A DNA stretch of 6,168 bases from the NCBI GenBank assembly GCA_947478535.1, contig CANJXD010000359.1:1-6168 (forward strand), written 5' to 3'. Numbering within the stretch: the stretch's first letter is position 1; each line of letters opens with the position of its first letter. The notes beneath the pieces were generated by a model that was not told the origin of the DNA, searched no databases, and worked only from the letters and a program-made list of their open reading frames with translations. This DNA is from Acetobacteraceae bacterium (GTDB taxonomy: Bacteria; Pseudomonadota; Alphaproteobacteria; Acetobacterales; Acetobacteraceae). Made by a program: the position numbers and the translations under genes. Of the stretch, positions 1 to 6,063 are shown one piece after another.

Positions 1-39
1 AGCGTCAGAATGATCGATCTTTTTCATACTGGACATCAT
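1..39 (-). CDS. Start of a probable IS-encoded protein (transposase ORF), partial
   Basis: Thirteen codons run from the ATG at 39-37 off the left edge and read MMSSMKKIDHSDA. A Shine-Dalgarno sequence, GAGGAGAG at 56-49, sits nine bases before this ATG. A second start at 27-25 (MKKIDHSDA) is possible but more distant from the Shine-Dalgarno sequence. The Lys-rich start and the position just inside a putative IS end suggest the first ORF of a transposase. Too little protein is visible to recognise a family, so the function is inferred from position alone. Confidence 0.42.
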   Translation of the reverse strand, partial: MMSSMKKIDHSDA

Positions 40-93
40 CGTTCCGGTCTCTCCTCGGACAAATGGGTGTCCAGAGAAAACGGGTGCAGCTCA
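1..93 (-). mobile_element. End of an insertion sequence, probably IS3-like, inserted in yjbH
   Basis: Read on the minus strand, the YjbH-like coding sequence stops matching its family right after the residues AIGL. The DNA that follows begins TGAGCTGCACCC (93 down to 82). Then come CGTTTTCTCTGGACACCC, a small inverted repeat (GGACA at 57-61 and TGTCC at 68-72), a strong Shine-Dalgarno sequence GAGGAGAG (56-49) and an ATG. A terminus starting with TGA, a subterminal GGACA motif and a gene starting about 55 bases inside the end fit an IS3-family element. The family name rests on the look of the terminus only. The rest of the element, its other end and the target duplication lie outside the window. 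The drop in GC content towards position 1 also fits foreign DNA. Confidence 0.6.
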
Positions 94-443
94 GCCCGAT
101 CGCCAAGGCCGGCAGCCAATCCGATTCCTCCACCAGCCGGACCTTCACATCGAAGGCCCGGTCATTCGTCATCCCCGCGCCCGTCGTGCCATCCAGGCGC
201 TCGGTCAGCCGGAAGGTCGCCTCCAGCCATGGCAAGGCCTGGAAATTCAGGAAGTGGAAGCGCCGCTGATGCCGGACCGTGGACCCCGCCTCCAACACCC
301 CATCGGGCCGGAAGCGGGCGTTCCGCACCTCGAGCAAGCCCACGCCTCCGAAATCGGATCCGGTGCCTGGCACCTCATCCGCAGCCAGGGCGGGCGCAAT
401 GGCGATGAGGGTGGCCAGCGCGCAAGGCAGGAGGGTGCGACAT
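5..443 (-). pseudogene. yjbH: YjbH-family outer-membrane EPS protein, broken at both ends
   Basis: The frame reads a signal peptide, then DEVPGTGSDFGGVGLLEV, LPWLEATFRLTERLDG, NDRAFDVKVRLVEESDW and LPALAIGL. This is the characteristic start of YjbH/GfcD proteins, predicted outer-membrane beta-barrel proteins usually about 700 residues long and encoded beside a Wza-type exporter. Only about 115 residues remain. At 93/94 the sequence changes to the putative IS end, and the frame reads on about 29 meaningless codons to a TGA at 7-5. The start is also damaged. The signal peptide (RTLLPCALA onward, ending ALAAD) has no ATG, GTG or TTG in frame. The ATG at 443-441 would join it only if one base, T at 440, were removed, giving MRTLLPCALA. 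The only usual in-frame start is GTG at 373, which would omit the signal peptide. Family assignment is fairly sure. Whether the frameshift is real or a sequencing error cannot be told here. Confidence 0.8.
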
Positions 444-491
444 CGGGGGCGCTGCCCCCGAACCCCTACCGGGGGGCGTGACGCCCCCCGG
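444..491. repeat. Double-hairpin GC-rich palindromic repeat between the SLBB gene and yjbH
   Basis: Two perfect hairpins lie in the gap. One has a 7-bp stem, CGGGGGC (444-450) with GCCCCCG (454-460), and a 3-base loop. The other has a 10-bp stem, CCGGGGGGCG (469-478) with CGCCCCCCGG (482-491), and a 3-base loop. On the minus strand each hairpin is led by a GGGGT motif (GGGGTCC and GGGGTTC), so the unit looks like a tandem pair of related palindromes. Dispersed repeats of this style are common between genes in GC-rich alphaproteobacteria. No U-run follows, so it is not a classical intrinsic terminator. In a minus-strand transcript it could still slow polymerase, stabilise the upstream mRNA or hide the yjbH start, which it directly adjoins. 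Confidence 0.75.
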
Positions 492-507
492 ACCCCGTCA
501 TGGGTCT

Positions 508-3306
508 TCAGCGGCGCGCCTCACGGGCAATGACCGCGAGGGCGGCGGAGGAGATGGTGACCTGGCTCAGCACCTGGGTCAGGTCGCGGACGAAGCCCCA
601 GGTCTCGAAGGGGGAGGGGTCCTGGGGGATCACCACAAGGCTGCCGGGCGGCACGGGGGGGCCGCCAGCCTGCCAACCGGACAGGCCGGCGGGGGCGGAT
701 TGGCCGTTCGGCAGCACGATGAAGGCGCGGGAGGTATCGGCGAAGCGCTGCGCCCCGCCGGCCGCGCGCATGTAGTCATTGGCCCGCCAGCCTGACTGGA
801 ATTGCAGGCTGCCCGGGTTCAGCACGGCGCCGACGACGGTCACCTCGTTCGGCCGCTTCGGGATGACGATCAGGTCGCCGGGTTCCAGCAGCACATCGAA
901 TTCCGGCCGGGCCGCAAGCAGCACGGGGTTCGCTTCCACCACCATGCGCCCTGCAGCCTGCGCCTGGCGCAAGGCGTTGGCGAGTTCGCGCCCGGCGGAG
1001 ATGGCGTTGCCGACATCGACGGTGCCGGCCCCGCGCCCGCCGGCCACCGCCTGCCCGGCGGCCACCTGGATGAGCGAGGTCTCCAGGTCCCGCGCCGTGC
1101 GGGCGAAGCCTTCCTGCTGGCGGGCGCGGACGCTGTCGCGGGTAAAGACGGCGCCATAGGCATAGGCCTGCGCGGTCAGCCCACCGGCACGGGCGAGCAG
1201 TTCGGAAAGGCGTTCACCGCGCCTGATGTCATAGACGCCGGGCCGCACGGCCTCCCCAGCCAGCGTCACGGGGCCGGTCTCGCGGTCCGTGAAGCCGCGC
1301 GGCACGCGGATGACATCGCGGGGGGAAAGCCGCACGGCGCGGAAATTGCGTGACCGCAGGTCGAGCAGGGTGCGCGTCAGCGGGATGGCGCCGGCCTGTT
1401 CCGCGGGCTCCCGCGCCAATTCGATGGCGGAAAGGTCCGCGCCATCCGTCACGCCGCCGGCCGCGGCGAGCAGCGCATCGAGCCCCGTGTCGTCCTGCAC
1501 CGGGAACAGCCCGGGCTGGCGCACTTCGCCGGTCAGCAGCACGGCGGTGTCGAGCAGGAAGGACAGCAAAGGGGCGTAGTCCCGGAACACCGGCGGGCAG
1601 CCTGGCGCGCCGATATCGGGAAAGCCGGCGCCGCGGGCATGGGCGAAGCGGGCGGGCGCGCTGCGGGCCGCGATGGCAAGCTGCGTCAGCGCCGGGCAGG
1701 CGTCATCCACCGGGGCCTCGCCACGGAGTGCGCGCTGCACCGGCGGGCTGGCGAGGAAGGCGATATCGGCGTTGCCGAGGATGATCACCTCATCCCCCTC
1801 CGCCAGCGGCAGGTTGCCGGTGCGGCCCAGCGCGCGGGCCAGGTCGAAGGGAATGAAGCGCCGGACCCGGGTTTCGGCATCGAGCCGCAGGATGACGGCG
1901 AGGCGCGGATAGGGGTCCGGCCGTACGAGCCGCGGGTCCGACAGCAGCCCGCCCAGCGTCGCCCCCCCGCGCCCGAGCGCGCGGGTGACGGGCGCGGTGA
2001 CGTGGCCGGCCAGGCGAAGCTGGTTGGCGATGACATCGGCGCCGGGCTGGATGAGGATGCTGTCGCCTCGCCGCACGACGTCGCGCGGGCTGATTTCCGC
2101 GAAGCTCCGCCGGCCACCGGCATCGGTGCCCTGGCTGAGGAAGCGGTTGCCGGCCGGGCGCAGGGTATCCCCGGCAAGCCGCAGTGCGGTGGCGAGCGTC
2201 ACCCCCGCGCTGCCGGCGGGCAGTTCATAGATGCCGGGCCGCGTCACTTCCCCGGCCAGGGCGATGACACCGCCGAGTGGCGGGACGATGATCCGCTCGC
2301 CCTCCCGCACCGTCAGGTCCACCTCGCCGCGTTCGCCGGCGATGACGGTATAGAGGTCCACCACCCGGCTGCCGCGCGGCCCTTCGACGCGGATGGCCCG
2401 CAGGCTGCCGGTCTTGCGGACGCCGCCGGCGATCTGCAGCGCATCGAGCACGGAGGACAGCGCCGTCATCGCCTGCATCCCGGGCCGCTGGACTTCCCCG
2501 CCGACGAAGACCGCGATCTGGCGGACCGAGCCGATGCCGAGATAGGCCTCCGTCCCCGGCATGTCCCGCGCGATGCGGGCTTCGACATCGGCGCGGAGTT
2601 CGCGCAGCGTGCGGCCGGCGGCCGGGATCGGCGGCAGGTCCGGGGTGACCAGCGTGCCGTCCCGCAACACCCGCAGGTTCAGCGTGGCCCGCGTGCGCCC
2701 GCGCAGCGCGAGGACAAGTTCATCATCCCGCCCGACCACATAGTCATCCGGCAGGATGCCGAGGACGGGGGCGGCGGCAGGGCCGGCGCGGAAGCTGTCA
2801 TAGCCGAATTGCCGCAGCGCAAGGCCGAGCCGTTCGGCGAAGAACGCCTCGGTATGGGAAAACGGGTCCTCCGGCTGGCCGGGGTTGGCGAAGTACTGCG
2901 GTTGGCCGGGCGCGCCGGGCGTGGCCGGGGCGGGCAAGGGTCCCGTGGGCAATCCTGGGGGCAATCCTGGGGGCAACCCAGGCGCCATCGCCGGCAGGCG
3001 GCCACTGCCGGCATCGAGGATGCGCTGGAGGATCTCCTGCTGCGCGGCGGGCGGCAGGCTTGGCAGCGCCATGCCGCCGGGCAGGACGGAGGGCAGCGAG
3101 GGCGGCGCGAGCATCGAGCCCATCGGCGCCCCCACCGTCGAACCCGGGGAGGACGCGACCGGCGGCCCGCTGCCAGCCGGCATGCCCTGCTGCGCCTGCG
3201 CGGGGGGCAGACGCCAGGCGAAGCAGGCTGCAAGGACCACCCCCGCCACCAGCAGGGCGAGGAAGCGGCGCGGCTGTCTCAACTGATGAGCGAAAGATGA
3301 TGGCAT
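508..3306 (-). CDS. SLBB-domain polysaccharide export outer-membrane protein (Wza-type)
   Basis: This 932-residue protein is a Wza-type exporter that would form the exit channel for EPS or capsule. Residues 1-38 look like a signal sequence. LAAC at 25-28 is a possible lipobox, with Cys28 acylated as in Wza, while AQA at 36-38 would suit ordinary cleavage. A Pro/Gly-rich linker follows (about 40-145), then the export domain (about 184-262, DDYVVGRDDEL). About six SLBB-like units begin near 265 (VGGEVQRPG), 348 (LAGEVTRPG), 431 (RLAGHVTAP), 590 (LTGEVRQPG), 681 (LAGEAVRPG) and 823 (VVGAVLNPG). Between units three and four a non-SLBB insert carries Cys537 and Cys570, possibly a disulphide. A weakly hydrophobic helix at about 907-927 matches the place of Wza's C-terminal membrane helix. 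It is much longer than Wza (about 380 residues), but multi-SLBB versions are known. The start is supported by AGGGGCG six bases before the ATG. It is divergent from the lyase gene and followed by yjbH. Confidence 0.92.
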   Translation of the reverse strand: MPSSFAHQLRQPRRFLALLVAGVVLAACFAWRLPPAQAQQGMPAGSGPPVASSPGSTVGAPMGSMLAPPSLPSVLPGGMALPSLPPAAQQEILQRILDAGSGRLPAMAPGLPPGLPPGLPTGPLPAPATPGAPGQPQYFANPGQPEDPFSHTEAFFAERLGLALRQFGYDSFRAGPAAAPVLGILPDDYVVGRDDELVLALRGRTRATLNLRVLRDGTLVTPDLPPIPAAGRTLRELRADVEARIARDMPGTEAYLGIGSVRQIAVFVGGEVQRPGMQAMTALSSVLDALQIAGGVRKTGSLRAIRVEGPRGSRVVDLYTVIAGERGEVDLTVREGERIIVPPLGGVIALAGEVTRPGIYELPAGSAGVTLATALRLAGDTLRPAGNRFLSQGTDAGGRRSFAEISPRDVVRRGDSILIQPGADVIANQLRLAGHVTAPVTRALGRGGATLGGLLSDPRLVRPDPYPRLAVILRLDAETRVRRFIPFDLARALGRTGNLPLAEGDEVIILGNADIAFLASPPVQRALRGEAPVDDACPALTQLAIAARSAPARFAHARGAGFPDIGAPGCPPVFRDYAPLLSFLLDTAVLLTGEVRQPGLFPVQDDTGLDALLAAAGGVTDGADLSAIELAREPAEQAGAIPLTRTLLDLRSRNFRAVRLSPRDVIRVPRGFTDRETGPVTLAGEAVRPGVYDIRRGERLSELLARAGGLTAQAYAYGAVFTRDSVRARQQEGFARTARDLETSLIQVAAGQAVAGGRGAGTVDVGNAISAGRELANALRQAQAAGRMVVEANPVLLAARPEFDVLLEPGDLIVIPKRPNEVTVVGAVLNPGSLQFQSGWRANDYMRAAGGAQRFADTSRAFIVLPNGQSAPAGLSGWQAGGPPVPPGSLVVIPQDPSPFETWGFVRDLTQVLSQVTISSAALAVIAREARR
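2947..2982. repeat. Three 12-bp tandem repeats in the Pro/Gly linker of the exporter
   Basis: Two identical copies of GGGCAATCCTGG (2947-2958 and 2959-2970) are followed by a third, diverged copy, GGGCAACCCAGG (2971-2982). On the minus strand they encode the PGLP repeats around residues 108-121 of the exporter. The unit is a multiple of three, so copy-number change would alter linker length and keep the frame. Confidence 0.85.
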
Positions 3307-3341
3307 GATGTACGCCCCTGTGTAGCATAACCACAGCGCTC
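3307..3341. promoter_or_regulatory. Short divergent intergenic region, probable shared control site
   Basis: Only 35 bases separate the two divergent starts, so promoters for both must overlap the gap and the first codons. On the minus strand, TATGCT (3329-3324) lies 18 bases after TTGGTC (3353-3348), a weak sigma70-like pair for the exporter. On the plus strand, TAGCAT (3323-3328) is a possible -10 element. An inverted repeat, CTGTG (3318-3322) with CACAG (3332-3336), spans both and could be a small operator. All of these are weak matches read by eye. Confidence 0.35.
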
Positions 3342-5156
3342 ATGTCCGACCAAGTCTCTCCCGCCCCGGATGCTGCAAATGCTGTCGCACCACCGCTGGT
3401 CGCGGCGGCCTGGTGGTGGCGTGCCGATGCGGCGTGGCGGCTTGGCCCGCGCCCATTGGCGCTGTTCCTGCGGCATCGTGCGCGCCTCGCGCTCGGCCTG
3501 CCGGGCCGGGCGCTGGCCCGTGCCTCGCTGGAATGGGAGGCCGCGGAGCAGGGCCGGTTCCTGCCCCCAGTTGGGATGACCAAGGCTGGGATGACCACGG
3601 CCGCGCCGGATGCACCCATCCTGCCCACCGCCCAGGCGGCGCGGGTGCTGGCGGCAGCGACGGCCCTACCCACCGCCATCCCCGGCCATGGCGGCTTCGA
3701 TGCCAGCCGCCCGGCCATGCGGCTCGATCTTTTCGCGGCGGGCGATATCCGCCCGGTCTGGGAAGCCGGGCGCTTCGCCGTCCCCCTGCTGCTCGCCCAG
3801 GCCGCGCGGATCGACCCGGCGGGCGGGCATCTCGACCGGGCGGAGGCCTGGATCGCCGGCTGGGTCGCCCGCAATCCGCCCTTCCTCGGTCCTGCCTGGG
3901 CCTGCGGGCAGGAAGCCGCGCTGCGGGCGCTGGCACTGTCCCTGGCGCTCGCGCTGCTGGGCGCGGCGACACAGCCGCCGCCAAGCGCCCGCGCCCTGCT
4001 GCGCGCCTGCGCCCGGCGCATCGCCGCGACGCCGGACTACGCCGCGGCGCAGGACAACAACCACAGCATCTCGGAGCCCGCCGGCGCCTATGCGGTGGCC
4101 CTGCTGCTGGGCGATGCGGCGGGAACGGCACGGCAGGCCAGGAGCCTGGGCGCGGCAGTGTCGCGGCTGATCGCCGCCGATGGTGGCTTCGCGCAGAATT
4201 CTGCGGGTTATGCGCGGCTGGCGCTGGACGTGCTCGCCACCGCCGAATTCCTCCGCCGCACCCTGGGCGCCCCCGCCTTCCCCGCGGTGGTCACGGACCG
4301 CGCGGCGGCGGTGACGTGCTGGCTGTCCCGGGTGACGGCCGAGGATGGCAGCAGCCCGCGACTCGGGGTGGAGGATGGCTCCGCCTTCGCCGATCTCGGC
4401 CTGCACGGCCCCGGCGATGCCCGCGGCAGCCTGGACCGGGCGGCGCGCCTGTTCCTGGACGGCCCATTGCCTGAAACACCCGCCCGCTGGCGGTCCGCAG
4501 GGTGCATCGGCTGGCGGGAAGGCGGGGCCACGGCGCTGCTCCGGGGCGGCCATCCCGAAGGCGGCCGGCTGCGCTTCCGCCCCTCCCAGGCGGATCTGCT
4601 GCACCTGACGCTGCGCGATGGACCTTTGGCAGTGCTGCGGGATGGCGGCACCGGCGCCTACAACCCGCCCGAGCCCTGGTGGTGGGCGGCGATCGCCGGC
4701 GCCGCCGCCCATAACGCGGTGGTCTTCGACGGCGCCGAACCGATGCCCCGCGCCGGGCGCTTTCTCCTCGCGGCCTGGCCGCGCCTGCGCGCCCTGCCTG
4801 ATGGCGCGGAAGTCCGCGATCGCCACCGCAACCGCCAGCAGCGCCGCATCGCGGTGGCGGGCCGGCGCTGGACCATCGAGGACCGCATCGCCGGCCGCTT
4901 CCGCGACGTCGCCCTGCATTGGCGCCTGCCGCCCGGGGAATGGCGGCTGCTGCCCGATGGGGTGGACAGCGCGGCGGCGCGGATCAGCGTCTCGGCCGAT
5001 GCGCCGCTGACGCTCCGGCTCGACCAGGGCTGGGAAAGCCCCGCCTATGGGATGGTGGCGCCAGCGCCCGTCCTGGTGGTCACGGGGCGCCGCCCGCTCT
5101 CCCGCATTACGACGGTAGTGACCCTGCCCAGCAATCCTGGGTTGATTATTAGTTAA
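3342..5156 (+). CDS. Heparinase II/III-family protein (polysaccharide lyase-like)
   Basis: This 604-residue protein resembles the heparinase II/III-type lyases found in EPS clusters, which cleave uronic-acid-containing polymers by beta-elimination. A helical toroid-like N-terminal half runs to about residue 370. It holds the family motif NNHSISEPAGAY (239-250, with Asn240, His241 and Glu245) and FAQNSAGYARL (283-293, with Tyr290, a candidate catalytic Tyr). The beta-rich C-terminal half holds QADLLHLTLRDG (416-427), LRDGGTGAYN (432-441) and AAHNAVVFDG (455-464), which match the usual aDllH, D.Gt..Y and HNtv.vDG motifs. No signal peptide is visible, so a cytoplasmic site or an unusual export route is implied. 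No Shine-Dalgarno sequence precedes the ATG, and upstream in-frame codons give no other start before a stop at 3306. The substrate is unknown. It may trim or degrade the polymer made by this locus. The family call is good; activity is not proven. Confidence 0.85.
   Translation: MSDQVSPAPDAANAVAPPLVAAAWWWRADAAWRLGPRPLALFLRHRARLALGLPGRALARASLEWEAAEQGRFLPPVGMTKAGMTTAAPDAPILPTAQAARVLAAATALPTAIPGHGGFDASRPAMRLDLFAAGDIRPVWEAGRFAVPLLLAQAARIDPAGGHLDRAEAWIAGWVARNPPFLGPAWACGQEAALRALALSLALALLGAATQPPPSARALLRACARRIAATPDYAAAQDNNHSISEPAGAYAVALLLGDAAGTARQARSLGAAVSRLIAADGGFAQNSAGYARLALDVLATAEFLRRTLGAPAFPAVVTDRAAAVTCWLSRVTAEDGSSPRLGVEDGSAFADLGLHGPGDARGSLDRAARLFLDGPLPETPARWRSAGCIGWREGGATALLRGGHPEGGRLRFRPSQADLLHLTLRDGPLAVLRDGGTGAYNPPEPWWWAAIAGAAAHNAVVFDGAEPMPRAGRFLLAAWPRLRALPDGAEVRDRHRNRQQRRIAVAGRRWTIEDRIAGRFRDVALHWRLPPGEWRLLPDGVDSAAARISVSADAPLTLRLDQGWESPAYGMVAPAPVLVVTGRRPLSRITTVVTLPSNPGLIIS
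3572..3597. repeat. 11-bp direct repeat with 15-bp period inside the lyase gene
   Basis: TGGGATGACCA occurs at 3572-3582 and again at 3587-3597. The 15-base spacing gives an in-frame near-duplication of five codons, seen as GMT, KA, GMT at residues 78-85. It lies in a Pro/Ala/Thr-rich stretch between better conserved helical segments, consistent with a small expansion in a loop. Confidence 0.65.
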
Positions 5157-5170
5157 TTCCGTAACAATCT
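5142..5170 (+). promoter_or_regulatory. AT-rich island before the chain-length gene, possible promoter
   Basis: From TTGATTATTAG at 5142 to AACAATCT at 5170 the DNA is only about a quarter GC, while everything around it is strongly GC-rich. It covers the last codons and stop (TAA at 5154-5156) of the lyase gene and most of the 34-base gap to the next gene. TTGATT (5142-5147) could act as a -35 element, but no convincing -10 sits at the right distance. A promoter or regulator site for the downstream genes is possible. I see no terminator hairpin here, so read-through from the lyase gene is also likely. Confidence 0.3.
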
Positions 5171-5174
5171 CGGC

Positions 5175-5181
5175 GGGAGGG
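5175..5181 (+). promoter_or_regulatory. Ribosome binding site that fixes the chain-length gene start
   Basis: GGGAGGG lies one base or less from the ATG at 5182 but nine bases before the ATG at 5191. Normal Shine-Dalgarno spacing therefore favours 5191, which shortens the protein by three residues (MPLHLLLRRIW instead of MGKMPLHLL). Confidence 0.7.
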
Positions 5182-5190
5182 ATGGGCAAG

Positions 5191-6063
5191 ATGCCGCTGC
5201 ACCTGCTGCTGCGCCGGATCTGGGGGCTGAAGGGGCGGGTGGCGCTGCTGGCGCTGCTGATCCTGTCGGCCGGCAGCGCCACCATCCTGCTCTGGCCGCG
5301 CCAGTTCCTCGCCGAAGCCATGGTCGCGCCCGCCGAGACCACCGGCATCGCCACCTCCTCCCTGCTCTCCCCTACCTCCTCCATCGGTGGGCTGCTCGAT
5401 CCGCGCCCGGCGGGGAACTTCGCCATCTATCTCGGCGCCCTCCGCTCGGCCGAAGCCGCGGCGATGCTGGCGGCGGAAACCCCCGTACTGGCGCTGATCA
5501 CCGAACGCCGGGGCGAGGCCCCGCTCGGCCCGCTGCGCCGCGCGCTCGACCTGCGGATCGAGGCCGATGGCGATGACGCGCGGGACTGGCTGGAACGCAA
5601 CCTGGCGGTGACGCAGACGCTTGGCGCCGTGACCTGGACGCTGGCCCTGCCGCACCGGGACCGGGATTTCGCGCTCGACGCGCTGCGCCGCCTGCACGGC
5701 TTCGCCGAAGCGCGGGTGCGCGCGGACCTCGCCGATCTCGCCCGTCGCCGCGTCACTGCGCTCGAAGCCCGGCTGGCGACGGAGCGAGATCTCTATATCC
5801 GCCAGTCGCTCTATGACCTGCTGGCGATGCACCAGCGCGCCGGCATCGTGGTCGCGGCGGATGAAGCGGTGGCGGCGCGGCTGGTCTCGGCCCCCATGGT
5901 GGAACTCCGCGCCTCCCTGCCCAACCGGCCGCTGCTGCTGCTGCTGCTGCTGGCGGTGGCGCCGATGGCGGCGCTGGCGCTGGTGGCCGCCGGCATCCTG
6001 CTGCGCGATGCCGCAGCCGAGCCCCCCGCCGCGTCGCGCCTCCGCCTGGAACCGGCGGAATGA
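5191..6063 (+). CDS. Wzz/KpsE-like polysaccharide chain-length determinant
   Basis: This 290-residue inner-membrane protein has the architecture of polysaccharide co-polymerases. It has a membrane helix near the N-terminus (about 17-35), then FLAEAMVAP (40-48), which resembles the start of the Wzz periplasmic domain. A YLGALRSAE segment (80-88) follows, then a charged, helical, probably coiled-coil stretch (about 160-215). The family-like run ARLVSAPMVELRASLPNRP (229-247) leads straight into a second helix (about 248-271). A short cytoplasmic tail of about 19 residues follows. There is no Walker motif or Tyr-rich tail, so it is not fused to a BY-kinase. Such proteins set polymer length and contact the Wza-type channel, here the divergent SLBB protein. 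It lies 34 bases after the lyase gene and overlaps the next gene by ATGA, so the three are probably co-transcribed. The start is chosen from the ribosome binding site at 5175-5181. Confidence 0.85.
   Translation: MPLHLLLRRIWGLKGRVALLALLILSAGSATILLWPRQFLAEAMVAPAETTGIATSSLLSPTSSIGGLLDPRPAGNFAIYLGALRSAEAAAMLAAETPVLALITERRGEAPLGPLRRALDLRIEADGDDARDWLERNLAVTQTLGAVTWTLALPHRDRDFALDALRRLHGFAEARVRADLADLARRRVTALEARLATERDLYIRQSLYDLLAMHQRAGIVVAADEAVAARLVSAPMVELRASLPNRPLLLLLLLAVAPMAALALVAAGILLRDAAAEPPAASRLRLEPAE
5932..5952 (+). repeat. Seven CTG codons in a row in the second membrane helix
   Basis: A perfect (CTG)7 tract encodes Leu248-Leu254 at the start of the C-terminal membrane helix of the chain-length protein. 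A change in copy number would lengthen or shorten the helix and leave the frame intact. CTG is the favoured Leu codon in such GC-rich genomes, so a run can arise by codon bias alone. Confidence 0.85.

Noticed and set aside
469..491. 10-bp hairpin as an intrinsic terminator of the exporter gene
   Set aside because: No T-run follows the stem on the minus strand, and a second similar hairpin follows. I describe it as a palindromic repeat with possible effects on transcription.
1639..3300. 553-codon open frame on the plus strand opposite the exporter gene
   Set aside because: It lies wholly antisense to a clear SLBB protein. Its translation is rich in Arg, Gly, Ala and Pro with no domain pattern. 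Long shadow frames are expected in GC-rich codon-biased DNA.
2798..4021. 407-codon minus-strand frame crossing the divergent promoter gap
   Set aside because: It runs through the start of the exporter in another frame and opposite the lyase gene. Its composition is Arg/Ala/Ser/Pro-rich and it has no support as a fused protein.
5131..5141. GCAATCCTGGG shared with the tandem repeats near 2950-2970
   Set aside because: An 11-base match between two coding regions in different frames and contexts is most likely chance, and nothing around it is shared.
3666..5426. 586-codon open frame on the minus strand opposite the lyase gene
   Set aside because: It is antisense to the heparinase-like gene and the start of the chain-length gene, has no recognisable motif and shows the composition of a shadow frame.
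5149..5832. 227-codon minus-strand frame opposite the chain-length gene
   Set aside because: It is antisense to a gene with a good ribosome binding site, two membrane helices and family-like motifs. The translation is Gln/Arg/Gly-rich without features.
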